DNA of 64,000 nt from Kutzneria sp. CA-103260 (GTDB taxonomy: Bacteria; Actinomycetota; Actinomycetes; Mycobacteriales; Pseudonocardiaceae): the NCBI RefSeq assembly GCF_018263855.1, contig NZ_CP073318.1, positions 2,914,001 to 2,978,000 on the forward strand, given 5' to 3'. Made by a program: the position numbers and the translations under genes. Under the pieces are notes generated by a model. That model was given only the letters and a program-made list of their open reading frames with translations. It searched no databases and was not told where the DNA came from. Positions within the stretch are counted from its first letter, which is position 1, and the number at the start of each line of letters is the position of its first letter. Positions 1-8,722 of the stretch are shown here, one piece after another.

Positions 1-52
1 GCTCCGGCAGGTGCGCTGCCGTGACCAGGCGCACGGCTGGGTTGGCGCTCAT
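1..52 (-). CDS. Start of a gene running off the left edge
   Basis: Only 17 codons are inside the window, reading MSANPAVRLVTAAHLPE. The ATG overlaps the stop of the upstream iron-oxidase gene in an ATGA arrangement, so the two are probably translationally coupled and part of one pathway. The visible residues are too few to assign a family. A GNAT acyltransferase N-terminus would look similar, but this is not supported. Confidence 0.55.
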   Translation of the reverse strand, partial: MSANPAVRLVTAAHLPE

Positions 53-1149
53 CGAACCCGCTCCTGGATCGGCAGGTCACGCAGGTGGTCGAGCATGTGG
101 TCGAACTGGCGTTTTCCGGCGCTGGCGGCCAGGTGCGCGCCGTACACCACCTTGCGGAGTTCGTCCGCGCTCAGTTCCGGCCGTTGCATCCGCAGGCCGT
201 CGGCGAGTTCCTGGCTGTGCCGAGGATCGATCTTGACGTGGGCGCTGAAATAGATCCGGATGTCGTCGTCGACGATGCCAAGCCGGTCCATGGCGCCCAG
301 CACCGCGACAAAGTGCGGCGCCACCCAGCTTTCGAAGACCAGGAAGCAGCCGTACGCCGCCAACTTCCGGGCCGGCCGGGTCAGGAGCGCGGCGTTGGTG
401 TTGGAGGTGAACCGGGCGAACCACGGATGCCGCGCCCGATACGTACGGAGTCGATCCCACCCGTCGGTAGCCGTCAGCAGGCGACGCAGCCAGTAGGTGT
501 GGAAGTTCTCCAGCCTGCCTCGGCCGCACTCGTCCCACAGGTTGGCCGCGGCCACGGCCTTCTGCGTGCCCTGTAGGCCGACGACCAGCATGGCGACCTC
601 GTCGTCCACGACCTCGTTGCGGATCAGATCGGCTTGCAGGAAACGGAGCAGCTGCACTGGATCGGCCTCGTCGCGCAGGAAGTCGAACAGCGGATGCCCC
701 ACGCCGGGGTTGGTCTCGGCCAACTCGTCCAGATAGTCCGCCGCCGCGAGCTGGTGGGTGTGGTGCGGCACCGGCTCCGGTGTCATCCAGTGGTCGAACA
801 GTTCGCGCTCCAGCGCCACTCTGGCCCGGAACATGCCGATCTCCTGTGCGTCGTCCACGTCGGCGGTGCACGCCCCGTCCCGGTACCCGAAGTTGTACGC
901 GTACAGCTCGGCCAAGTTCTCGTGCAGGAATCGGCCGTGTTCGGTGGCGTCGTGCCGCAGGCCGGCCAGGAGGCGCTTCTGGGTGTCGGCGGGGGAGTCG
1001 ATGAAGTCGGTCAGCTCCGCGTTCAACCCGGCGAAGTGGGCGACCGGCGGCCAGTAGTGCTGGTAGAGCGCGGTCGCCGCGGGTCGCCCCTTGCCAATGC
1101 TCAGCGATGTCCCGAGTTGGTGGTTGACCGTGGATTCGATACTGGTCAT
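49..1149 (-). CDS. Iron-containing redox enzyme, haem-oxygenase-like fold
   Basis: A 366-residue all-helical protein resembling the iron-containing redox enzyme / HDO superfamily (relatives of UndA, BesC and SznF), in which carboxylates and histidines bind a non-haem iron centre that activates O2. Candidate ligand segments are the acidic stretch around NEVVDDEVA (about residue 190), the DECGRG motif that follows, and the late segment DPRHSQE. The substrate is unknown. The ATG at 1149 is chosen because an AGGAAA ribosome site lies about ten bases upstream; an open extension to 1452 would run into the cutinase gene. It is followed by an ATGA-coupled gene, so it is probably the first gene of an operon leaving the window. 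Confidence 0.75.
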   Translation of the reverse strand: MTSIESTVNHQLGTSLSIGKGRPAATALYQHYWPPVAHFAGLNAELTDFIDSPADTQKRLLAGLRHDATEHGRFLHENLAELYAYNFGYRDGACTADVDDAQEIGMFRARVALERELFDHWMTPEPVPHHTHQLAAADYLDELAETNPGVGHPLFDFLRDEADPVQLLRFLQADLIRNEVVDDEVAMLVVGLQGTQKAVAAANLWDECGRGRLENFHTYWLRRLLTATDGWDRLRTYRARHPWFARFTSNTNAALLTRPARKLAAYGCFLVFESWVAPHFVAVLGAMDRLGIVDDDIRIYFSAHVKIDPRHSQELADGLRMQRPELSADELRKVVYGAHLAASAGKRQFDHMLDHLRDLPIQERVR

Positions 1150-1183
1150 TGCCGTTTGTTTCCTGTCGTGAGATGTGGTGGAT

Positions 1184-1861
1184 TCAGAGCTTGCTGGCGG
1201 CGAAGGCGGCCGCGTCGGCGGCGTCGCTGCCGTAGCTGAAATGAGCCAGCGGGTTGAGGCCGCCGTTCTGGCAGACCGGGTCGCCGTGGGCGCAGTAGTC
1301 CTTGGTGCGGTTCTGGTAGACGCCGGTGATGCTTCTGCCGATACGACGGCCGGGGCTGCCGAACAGGAGAACGGCGGCGACCCTGAGCTCGACCGACGCC
1401 GGGAGGACGGCCACGATCGGCCCGCCGACGAGGGCCCCGGCGCTGCTGACACCCAGCGCGTTGTCCACCACGTTGGCGCCCTGGGAATACCCGACCAGGA
1501 CGAACCGCTCGCGGGGACACGCCGCCGCCCGGGTCCTCACGTGGGCGACCAGATCGGTGTTGCCCTGCTGTACCGAAGCCGGCTGGTCGAGGCTGGCCGG
1601 GTAGTTCACGCGGTAGCCGCTCAGCGAGGTGGACGGCAGCGTGTGACGCAGGGCGGAGAACACCCGGTCGCCGACGATCAGGCCGAGGTTGCCGGGCTCG
1701 AAGGTGCCGCGAGCCACGCCGACGTCGACGTCGGCGCACACGGCGGCCGAGGCGGTTGGCGCGACAGCGGTGGACAGACCTGTGGCGCCGAACAGCGCGA
1801 TGGTCGAGGCGACGAGCAGCGTGGACGGCCGGTGTCGCATGCAGCTGAGAAACGAATTCAT
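1184..1861 (-). CDS. Secreted cutinase-family serine esterase
   Basis: A 225-residue alpha/beta hydrolase of the cutinase family, which hydrolyses cutin, short esters or lipids outside the cell. An N-terminal signal peptide (positive start, hydrophobic core, Ala-x-Ala near residue 40) precedes the mature enzyme. The nucleophile motif GYSQG is at about residue 125, and the late Asp-containing DPVC and His-containing AHFSY segments fit the rest of the triad and a disulfide. The start is the ATG at 1861, with an AAAGGGTG ribosome site upstream; an in-frame TTG lies two codons earlier. The gene ends 34 bases before the iron-oxidase start on the same strand, so co-transcription is possible. Confidence 0.85.
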   Translation of the reverse strand: MNSFLSCMRHRPSTLLVASTIALFGATGLSTAVAPTASAAVCADVDVGVARGTFEPGNLGLIVGDRVFSALRHTLPSTSLSGYRVNYPASLDQPASVQQGNTDLVAHVRTRAAACPRERFVLVGYSQGANVVDNALGVSSAGALVGGPIVAVLPASVELRVAAVLLFGSPGRRIGRSITGVYQNRTKDYCAHGDPVCQNGGLNPLAHFSYGSDAADAAAFAASKL

Positions 1862-2321
1862 GAACAACCAGCACCCTTTCGTGGTCGCGCGACGCCGGAC
1901 AGGGATCGGCGCCGGACGGCGGTTATCGGGCGTGCGCTGCCGGAGCGCGCCTGCGAGAACGCATCCGCGCCAATGTCAGCTTTTCGCCGCCAACTCCACG
2001 AGACGTGGACACCAAGAGAGCCGAGCATTGCTCGACGGGGTCCTCGTCGGGATCAACCAGTCTTGCGAGTAACCGAGGGAGGTCATCTGTCATGCGAACC
2101 ATCTCCCCAAGGGCCGCACAGGTGGTGCCGCACTGCGGTCGCGGTGTCGGTGCGGCGGCCCGCCCGGTCCCCTCCGTCGGGCGGGCCGCCACCGAGACCA
2201 CGATGCGCCGACAACCATCACCGCACCTTGACCAACACCTTGAATCGGCTCGTCAGAACCGCGATGTGCAAGACCAGGGGCCCGGCACGCACCGGAGCCG
2301 CATGACACCAGGGAGCCGCAG
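1862..2321. other. Divergent intergenic region
   Basis: This 460-base gap separates the cutinase gene from the SARP regulator. It holds two short overlapping reading frames: minus 1923-2093 (56 codons from ATG) and plus 2092-2355, the latter with an AGGGAGG ribosome-like site. Neither resembles a known protein, and the plus frame overlaps the regulator start. I call neither a gene. Promoters for both flanking genes must lie here, but no clear repeated operator was seen. Confidence 0.4.
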
Positions 2322-5120
2322 ATGGCGGTGGAGTTCCACGTACTCGGCCCGGTGACAGCCACCAGCGATGGCCGCCCCATCGAGCTCGGTCCCGCCCGGC
2401 AACGGTGCGTGCTGGTCACGCTGCTGGTGCAGGCCAATCACCCCATGCCGGTCGATCTGTTGGTGGACCGGGTATGGGGACAGCACCCGCCCCAACGCCA
2501 CCGCGAGGTGCTCTACAGCTACCTGTCACGCCTGCGGCACAGCCTCGCGGCCACGGAGGTGACCATCAGCCGTCGCCGTGGCGGCTACCTGCTGACCGTC
2601 GACGAGACGGCCGTGGACCTGTGTCGCTTCCGCCGCCTGGTGGCCCAAGCCCGGGCCAGCCCCGACGATCAACAGGCCCTGACGTTGCTCGAGCAGGCCC
2701 TCGGCCTGTGGCAGGCGGACGCCTTCTCCGACCTGGACTCCCCCTGGCTGGCCACCCTCCGCGCGACCCTGGCCGCCGAGCGGTGGGCCGCCGAACTCGA
2801 CCACACCGATGCCGCACTGCGCTGCGGCCGGCACACCGAACTGCTCGCCACACTGTCCACCCGCGCCGCACAACACCCACTGGATGAACGCGTTGCCGGC
2901 CAACTGATGCTCGCCCTGTACCGCAGTGGCCGCCAGGCCGACGCCCTGCGGCACTACCGCCACAGCCGCCAGCGGTTGGCCGAGGAGCTGGGCACGGATC
3001 CCAGCCCACCCTTGCAGGTCCTGCACCAGCAGATCCTGACCGCTGATCCGCGCTTGGCCAGCCCGACCGGCAGCACGGCCAGTTCCCGCCGGCCGCCGGT
3101 GCCGCACCAGTTGCCGGCGCCACCACGATGGTTCACCGGCCGCACGACCGAGCTGGCCGCGCTCACCCAGGCCATGAACGCCGGCTCAGAGTCGGGTGCG
3201 ACAGTGGTGATCTCAGCGATCGGTGGCGCGGGTGGGATCGGCAAGACCTGGCTGGCCCTGTACTGGGCCCACCAACACCTCGACCGGTTCCCCGACGGAC
3301 AGCTGTACGTGAACCTGCGCGGCTTCGACCCCACCGGGCAGCCGATGCCAGCGGCGGCCGCCGTGTACGGCTTCCTGGACACTCTCGGCGTCGCCCCCGA
3401 CTCGACTCCGGTCGACCTCGATGCGCAGGCCGCGTTGTACCGCAGCCTGGTCGCCGGCAAACGGATGCTGATCCTGCTGGACAACGCCGCCGACACCACC
3501 CAGATCGCCCCGCTGCTACCCGGCAGCCCCACCTGCACGGTGGTGGTCACCAGCCGCAACCGACTCACCGGACTGAGCTCCACGCACGGCGCACGCCCAC
3601 TGGCCCTGGACGTCCTCGACGAGCCGGCGGCCCGCGACCTGCTCGCGCACCGGCTGGGCGCTGACCGGCTGACCGCCGAACCGGAGGCCGCCGCGGAGTT
3701 GTTGGCCTGCTGCGCCGGGTTGCCGTTGGCGTTGAGCATCGTCGCCGGCCGCGCCCAAACCCATCCCGGCTTTCCACTAGCTGGACTGGCCGCCGAGTTA
3801 CGTGATGCCACCACCCGGCTGAATGTCCTGGACGAGGACGCCCCGGCCGCCAGCCTGCCCGCAGTGCTGTCCTGGTCCTACCGTGCCCTCACCGATGAGC
3901 AGACGCGGGTGTTCGGGCTGCTGGGCATCGCCCCCGGCCCCGACATCAGCGTGCCCGCCGTCGCCAGCCTGACCGCCCTGCCTGTTGGCCAGGCTATGGC
4001 GGTGTTGCGGGCTTTGGAGCGGGTTTCCCTCGTCCAGCAGCAGGTTCCGGGCCGCTACCGGATGCACGACCTGGTCGGCCTGTTCGCCGCCGACAAAGCC
4101 CGCCGCGACCATCCCGAGGCCGACCGGGAGGCAGCGCTGCGGCGGCTGGTCGATTTCTACCTGCATACCGCCCACGCCGCCGACCGCCTCCTGGACCCCC
4201 ACGCCCGGCGCGTCCGACTTGCCTCACCCGCCCCTGGGACCCACCCCCAGCCGCTGCCCGACATGCCGGCGGCACTGGCCTGGTTCGACATCGAACACCC
4301 CAACCTGCTGGCCGCCCAGCACACCGCCACCAGCCACGCCTGGCACGACACTGTGTGGCAGCTGGCCTGGGCCCTGGCCAGTTTCCAGCGCCGACGGGGA
4401 CATCGCCACGACGCGCTTGCCGTGTGGCGGGCCGCGCTGACCGCCGCCGAACACCTGCCCGACCCCACCACCCGCGCCCTCACCCACCGGCGCCTCGGCC
4501 GTGCCTACGCCGACCTGGGGCACCACGATGACGCGATCGGGCACCTCCACCAAGCCCTCGCCCTGGCCGAACACCACCACGACCCGACCACCCGGGCCCT
4601 CACCCACGCAACACTCGCGTGGGCCTGGGAGCGGCGGGGGGACGATCGGCGGGCCCTGGACCACGCCACCCAGGCCCTGAACCTCTACCGCACCCTCGAC
4701 CAGCCGGTGTGGGAAGCGCAGGCGCTCAACCAGGTGGGATGGCATGCTGCCCGTCTCGGCGACTACGACACCGCCCGCGCCCACTGCCAGGCCGCCCTCG
4801 CCCTCCATCATCACCCCCACGGCGAGGCGGAAACCCTGGACAGCCTGGGCTACATCGACCACCACACCGGCCACCATCACCAGGCCATCCACCACTACCA
4901 GCGGGCCCTCACCCTGCTCCGCGGCCTCGGCGACACCTACAACTCCGCCGACACCCTCGACCGCCTCGGGCACCCCCGTGCCGCTCTCGGCCAGCACGAG
5001 CAGGCCCGCACCGTGTGGCGGGAAGCGCTGGAGCTGTACCGGCAGCAGGGACGCGACGAGGACGCCGAACGGGTGCAGCGCCAACTCGACACCCTCGACC
5101 AAGCCGACCACGAGCAGTAG
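2322..5120 (+). CDS. AfsR/SARP-type transcriptional regulator with NB-ARC and TPR domains
   Basis: A large 932-residue regulator of the AfsR/SARP type, the class that activates antibiotic and pleiotropic gene clusters in actinomycetes. In order it shows an OmpR-like winged helix (about 1-95), a bacterial transcriptional activation domain (about 100-245), an NB-ARC ATPase with Walker A GGAGGIGKT near residue 305 and a LLILLDNAADT Walker B segment, and C-terminal TPRs (about 700-925) rich in His and Ala. The ATG at 2322 has GGGAG about eight bases upstream. It stands alone, with no obvious biosynthetic cluster beside it, so the target may be distant or pleiotropic. ATP binding probably controls oligomerisation. 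Confidence 0.92.
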   Translation: MAVEFHVLGPVTATSDGRPIELGPARQRCVLVTLLVQANHPMPVDLLVDRVWGQHPPQRHREVLYSYLSRLRHSLAATEVTISRRRGGYLLTVDETAVDLCRFRRLVAQARASPDDQQALTLLEQALGLWQADAFSDLDSPWLATLRATLAAERWAAELDHTDAALRCGRHTELLATLSTRAAQHPLDERVAGQLMLALYRSGRQADALRHYRHSRQRLAEELGTDPSPPLQVLHQQILTADPRLASPTGSTASSRRPPVPHQLPAPPRWFTGRTTELAALTQAMNAGSESGATVVISAIGGAGGIGKTWLALYWAHQHLDRFPDGQLYVNLRGFDPTGQPMPAAAAVYGFLDTLGVAPDSTPVDLDAQAALYRSLVAGKRMLILLDNAADTTQIAPLLPGSPTCTVVVTSRNRLTGLSSTHGARPLALDVLDEPAARDLLAHRLGADRLTAEPEAAAELLACCAGLPLALSIVAGRAQTHPGFPLAGLAAELRDATTRLNVLDEDAPAASLPAVLSWSYRALTDEQTRVFGLLGIAPGPDISVPAVASLTALPVGQAMAVLRALERVSLVQQQVPGRYRMHDLVGLFAADKARRDHPEADREAALRRLVDFYLHTAHAADRLLDPHARRVRLASPAPGTHPQPLPDMPAALAWFDIEHPNLLAAQHTATSHAWHDTVWQLAWALASFQRRRGHRHDALAVWRAALTAAEHLPDPTTRALTHRRLGRAYADLGHHDDAIGHLHQALALAEHHHDPTTRALTHATLAWAWERRGDDRRALDHATQALNLYRTLDQPVWEAQALNQVGWHAARLGDYDTARAHCQAALALHHHPHGEAETLDSLGYIDHHTGHHHQAIHHYQRALTLLRGLGDTYNSADTLDRLGHPRAALGQHEQARTVWREALELYRQQGRDEDAERVQRQLDTLDQADHEQ

Positions 5121-5235
5121 CCCGCCACGCCGCCGAACCCGGACCGGTGGAACGTACGGCGATCACCGTCACCACGGCGGCCGATTGGGCACAACCTGCG
5201 CAACCGAGCAGTTGGACGCCGCGTCGGAGCAACCC

Positions 5236-6081
5236 TCAGCCGAAGGCGGCGAGGTTTCGGATGGCCCAGGCGTGAAAAGTGCCGGCGGGACGGCCGGTGA
5301 CCCGCCCGACGGTGGGATGCACGACGGAGGTGAACTCCTCCAGGGCGGTCGCCCGCAGCGCCATGATCGCGTCGGCCATCGACGGGGACACGCCGTGGGA
5401 GATGATCGCATCCCGGGCGGCGGCCGGCGTGACCTCCACGAAACGGAGCGGCCGGCCGAGGACCGAGGCCAAGGTCTCCACCTGCTCGCCCGGGGACAGG
5501 GCCTGCGGGCCGGACAGGGTCAAGACCTGGCCGGTGGCGGCGGAGGTCAGGGCGACGGCCGCGACGGCGGCGATGTCGAGGGGATCGATCACCGCGACAC
5601 GACCGTCGGCGTAGGGGGCGAAAACAGCGTCCTGAGCCCGGATGGAACCGGCCCACATCAGGGCGTTGGACATGAAACCCATGGGCCGCACCATGATCCA
5701 GGGCACGCCGGACTCGCGGACGGCGCGTTCGCCGGCACGGTGCCAGCGTGGGATCGGGTCGGTGGCGGTGTCGTCGCCGGCCCGCCCGCTGGACAGCTTG
5801 ACGATCCGCCGCACGCCGGCCGAGGCAGCCGCGGTGGCCACAGTCTTGTCGTGCAGGGGAATCTCGGGTCCACCGGTCAGCAGGAACACACCGTCCACAC
5901 CGGACACCGCGGCGGCCACGGCCGCGGCGTCGCCGAGATCGGCCCGCACGACGTCGACGCCGTCGGGGAGCCGGGCCCGCGAGGGATCGCGGCTGGTGGC
6001 CCGGACAGGAATGTCCTGTGCCAGCAACGAGTCCACCACAGCGCGGCCGATCTCACCGGTCGCGCCGGTCACCAGGATCAT
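5236..6081 (-). CDS. NmrA-like NAD(P)-binding reductase or sensor
   Basis: A 281-residue atypical short-chain dehydrogenase with an N-terminal Rossmann motif TGATGEIG and a later PMGFMSN segment, as in NmrA/HSCARG and NAD(P)H:quinone oxidoreductase 2-like proteins. It probably reduces a quinone or senses NAD(P)H; the substrate is unknown. The ATG at 6081 has a GGAGGAG ribosome site and overlaps the TGA of the PadR gene (ATGA), so the pair is co-translated. This two-gene operon is probably controlled by the PadR protein through the palindromes at 6620-6659. Confidence 0.85.
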   Translation of the reverse strand: MILVTGATGEIGRAVVDSLLAQDIPVRATSRDPSRARLPDGVDVVRADLGDAAAVAAAVSGVDGVFLLTGGPEIPLHDKTVATAAASAGVRRIVKLSSGRAGDDTATDPIPRWHRAGERAVRESGVPWIMVRPMGFMSNALMWAGSIRAQDAVFAPYADGRVAVIDPLDIAAVAAVALTSAATGQVLTLSGPQALSPGEQVETLASVLGRPLRFVEVTPAAARDAIISHGVSPSMADAIMALRATALEEFTSVVHPTVGRVTGRPAGTFHAWAIRNLAAFG

Positions 6082-6614
6082 GTCGTCTCCTCCAGTCGGG
6101 AGAGCACGCGGTCGTGCCACGCCAGGTCCGCCTCCAGCCGGGCGACGCAGTGCTCGAAGATCAACGGTTCCAACCCCACGAGATCCGGCGCGGCGGTCAC
6201 CTGCTCGCGTCGGAACCGGGCCAACTGCTCGGCCACCGCCTGCCGGCGCGCCGTGAACGCCGCGACCAGCTGGCCAGGGGAGAGGTCGGGGGTGAACTGC
6301 AACGCCAGATCCACGGGGTCAGGCAGCAGACGGACATCGGCCAGCGCGGAATCACGCTGCTTGGTCAACTCGGCCCGGCCGGCCTCGGTGATCTCGAAGA
6401 TGGTTCGCTCCGGCGGATTGCCGTCACGCTCCGTGCGCGCCACCCGGACCAGGCCCTCGTCGGTCATCCGCTTCAACGCGTTGTAGAGCGAGCCAGGCTT
6501 CACGTCGGTCCACAGCTCGGTGCGGTCGAGCTGGGCGGCCTGTCGAATGGCGTAGCCGTGCATCGCGCCGCCGCGAGCCAGGGCGCTGAGGGCGAAAAGC
6601 CGCGTGCTGTTCAC
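6078..6614 (-). CDS. PadR-family transcriptional regulator
   Basis: A 178-residue winged-helix repressor of the PadR family. The DNA-binding domain (about 1-85) includes the typical GYAIRQ and LWTDVKPGSLYNALKRM segments and the wing ERTIFEITEAGR, followed by a C-terminal helical dimerisation domain ending in HDRVLSRLEE. The GTG at 6614 is preferred; a TTG at 6626 is an alternative. It overlaps the NmrA-like gene by four bases. PadR repressors usually respond to phenolics, drugs or toxic metabolites, which fits a linked oxidoreductase. Two palindromes immediately upstream suggest autoregulation. Confidence 0.88.
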   Translation of the reverse strand: MNSTRLFALSALARGGAMHGYAIRQAAQLDRTELWTDVKPGSLYNALKRMTDEGLVRVARTERDGNPPERTIFEITEAGRAELTKQRDSALADVRLLPDPVDLALQFTPDLSPGQLVAAFTARRQAVAEQLARFRREQVTAAPDLVGLEPLIFEHCVARLEADLAWHDRVLSRLEETT

Positions 6615-6619
6615 GGCGC

Positions 6620-6659
6620 TAGTCAAACATGACTATGAATCCGTAGTCAAACGTGACTA
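6620..6659. promoter_or_regulatory. Paired PadR operator
   Basis: Two 16-bp palindromes, TAGTCAAACATGACTA (6620-6635) and TAGTCAAACGTGACTA (6644-6659), have TAGTCA/TGACTA arms and lie 24 bp apart between the PadR gene and the divergent DUF664 gene. Their near-identity and position fit autoregulation by PadR and possible control of both genes. Confidence 0.75.
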
Positions 6660-6731
6660 TGACGGCCACGGTCAGCGGCCTGGCCGAAACTCGGTCGTGA
6701 GCCGGGGCTGATGACCGTAGCCTGCACGGCC

Positions 6732-7208
6732 ATGAGCGACATCGAACGCGAGTCACTGCTGGAGTTCCTGCAACGACAGCGGGACCTGGTGGCGTGGAAG
6801 GTGCAGGGCGGCGACGAGGACGTGCTGCGGGCCGTCAGCACCGCCAGCGGCATGACCGCGCAGGGCGTGGTCAACCACCTGACCAACTGCGAGCGCGGCT
6901 GGTTCCGCCAGGCCTTCGCCGACCAGCCCGACCTGACCTTCGACTTCACCGACGAGGACGAGGACGGCGACTTCCGGATCCCCGACGACGTCCCCATGGC
7001 CCAGCTGCTGGCCAACTACGCCGCCGAGCAGAAGCGCTGCGACGAGGTCATCCTGGCCGCCGAGACCCTGGACCAGAAGGCGGCGAACCGGGACCGGTCG
7101 CTGCGCTGGATCCTGCTGCACCTGATCGAGGAGACCGCCCGCCACCTCGGCCACCTCGACCTGCTGCGCGAACAGGCCGACGGCGCGACCGGCGAACGGC
7201 CCCGCTAG
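6732..7208 (+). CDS. DinB/DUF664-family protein
   Basis: A 158-residue four-helix protein of the DinB-like superfamily (DUF664 branch), many of whose actinobacterial members are metal-binding, thiol-dependent transferases or remain uncharacterised. His and Asp residues in VVNHLTNCE and ETARHLGHLDLLREQ match the metal-ligand helices. The ATG at 6732 begins MSDIERES; a TAGCCT hexamer eight bases upstream suggests a leaderless transcript, while the ATG at 6711 lies before that element. It diverges from the PadR gene across the paired operator and its stop overlaps the convergent phosphotransferase stop by four bases. Confidence 0.78.
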   Translation: MSDIERESLLEFLQRQRDLVAWKVQGGDEDVLRAVSTASGMTAQGVVNHLTNCERGWFRQAFADQPDLTFDFTDEDEDGDFRIPDDVPMAQLLANYAAEQKRCDEVILAAETLDQKAANRDRSLRWILLHLIEETARHLGHLDLLREQADGATGERPR

Positions 7209-8164
7209 CGCAGCTCGGCCAACACTTCGGCCATCTCGTCGTAGCTGTCCGGGATCTTGTCGGTGAGGCCGAGGCGGTGACGCTCGATCCGCACCGCCCC
7301 GAGGTGAACCGCCCGGTACAGGTTGGCGCGCCACGCCGCGGCGGGGGACGGGGTCGGGCGGCCGTAGGTGTCCCAGAACGCGTCACGGTCGGTGCCGGGG
7401 CGGCGGTGCGCCTCGTAGATGCTCCAGTCGGCGGCGGGATCGCCCCACGAGGCCCGGTCGTGGTCGAAGACGCCGACGATCCGCTCCCCGTCCAACCGCA
7501 CATTGGGCACCCACAGGTCGCCGTGCAGCAGCCGAGGCTCGGTGACCTCGTCCAGCACGGCGGTGTTCTTCGCGGCCAGGACGGCCAACTCCCGCAGGTC
7601 GGTGTCGTCGAGGCCGGCGTCGTGGACGTCGGCGACGGTGTCGTCCACAGCGGACAGAACGGCCTCGCTCCAGGTGGCGAACAGCGGGCCGGCGGGACGG
7701 CCGAACCGGGAGCCGCGAACACCGTGCACCGCGCGAACGATCGAACCCAGCTGCCGGAAGAACCCGGGCTTGTCGGCCAGCGCGCGGAACCCGTCCGGGC
7801 CGGACACCCCGCCGAGCATGGTCTGGAACGTGTAGTCCCGTGGCACCAACTCCCGGGTGAAGTCCACGAACAGGGTGCGTGGCATCAAGGCGGCGATGGG
7901 GGCGAAGAATGGCAGCGCGGCATGCTCGTGCCGCATGAAGTCCCGCTCGATCCGGTGCGACCACGCCGGCGCCACCCGTAGGATCACCGGCGCCTCGCCG
8001 GAGCCGAAGTCGACCCGGTACGTGGTGTTGAACGAGCCGCCGTCCAGCTCCACCACCGAAACCGGCTCCCGTCCGAAGCCCCGCCGGCACACGGCGGCGA
8101 TCTCCGGGGCGGTCAAGGACTGCTGGAAGGCCCCGTCCGCGCGGGTGATCGGCTCGAAACGCAC
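7205..8164 (-). CDS. Aminoglycoside-phosphotransferase-fold (APH family) kinase
   Basis: A 319-residue kinase-like protein of the APH/choline-kinase superfamily. The catalytic loop is LLHGDLWVPNV and the metal-binding motif is VFDHDRASWGDPAADW; the N-terminal lobe contains VVELDGGSFNTTYRV in the nucleotide-loop position. The GTG at 8164 is preferred, but a TTG seven codons upstream is possible. Such proteins phosphorylate antibiotics or small alcohols, and the substrate cannot be read from sequence. It is convergent with the DUF664 gene with overlapping stops. Confidence 0.8.
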   Translation of the reverse strand: MRFEPITRADGAFQQSLTAPEIAAVCRRGFGREPVSVVELDGGSFNTTYRVDFGSGEAPVILRVAPAWSHRIERDFMRHEHAALPFFAPIAALMPRTLFVDFTRELVPRDYTFQTMLGGVSGPDGFRALADKPGFFRQLGSIVRAVHGVRGSRFGRPAGPLFATWSEAVLSAVDDTVADVHDAGLDDTDLRELAVLAAKNTAVLDEVTEPRLLHGDLWVPNVRLDGERIVGVFDHDRASWGDPAADWSIYEAHRRPGTDRDAFWDTYGRPTPSPAAAWRANLYRAVHLGAVRIERHRLGLTDKIPDSYDEMAEVLAELR

Positions 8165-8206
8165 CCGCCGACCCTGCCACGCCAACGCCCCGCGGGCGAC
8201 CGGGTT

Positions 8207-8677
8207 TCAGCCGGAGGTCGCCCGGGCCCGATAGGCCGCCACGTTCACGCGGTTGCCGCACACCTCGTATGAGTGCCACCGCCGGGTCCGACTGCGGGTC
8301 GTGTCGTAGAAGACCTTGCGGCACTCCTCGTTGGCGCACACCCGGATCCGCGACCACAGCCCCTGAGCAACCAGCTCCGACACCGCCAGCACCACGGAAC
8401 CCAGCACCGCATCCCCGGTCACCGGCACCGGCCGCGCCTGCGCGGTGCCGATCTCAAGAGGGCCGAACTCCATCCGGAACGTCACATCGGTGGTGGCCTC
8501 GTCAAACGCCGCCCACGCCGCCGGATCACCGTCCACCGCCGCCTGCAGCGCGGCCCGGGCCGCCGACACCGACGGATCGGCCAACGTGTCCGGATGTATG
8601 GCATGAGCCCGCGTGTTCAGCAGGTCCACCACCACGCGGGCAGCCGGCGGCCCCTCCGGCTCGGCACTGTTCGCCAT
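8207..8677 (-). CDS. CGNR zinc-finger regulator (ABATE domain)
   Basis: A 156-residue protein with the C-terminal CGNR zinc finger: CANEECRKVFYD, then a basic stretch and HSYEVCGNRVNVAAYR. The N-terminal ABATE-like part contains VVVDLLNTRA. The family is predicted to bind DNA as stress-responsive transcription factors in actinomycetes. It starts at ATG 8677 and ends 42 bases before the phosphotransferase start on the same strand, so the two may share a transcript and it may regulate that gene. Confidence 0.88.
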   Translation of the reverse strand: MANSAEPEGPPAARVVVDLLNTRAHAIHPDTLADPSVSAARAALQAAVDGDPAAWAAFDEATTDVTFRMEFGPLEIGTAQARPVPVTGDAVLGSVVLAVSELVAQGLWSRIRVCANEECRKVFYDTTRSRTRRWHSYEVCGNRVNVAAYRARATSG

Positions 8678-8722
8678 GCCCCGAGCCTACATGGGCTAGC
8701 GCTCGACGCCCATTACGCCGGC

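Noticed and set aside
1923-2355. Two small frames in the cutinase-SARP gap
   Set aside because: One has a ribosome-like site, but neither has protein-like composition and one overlaps the regulator start.
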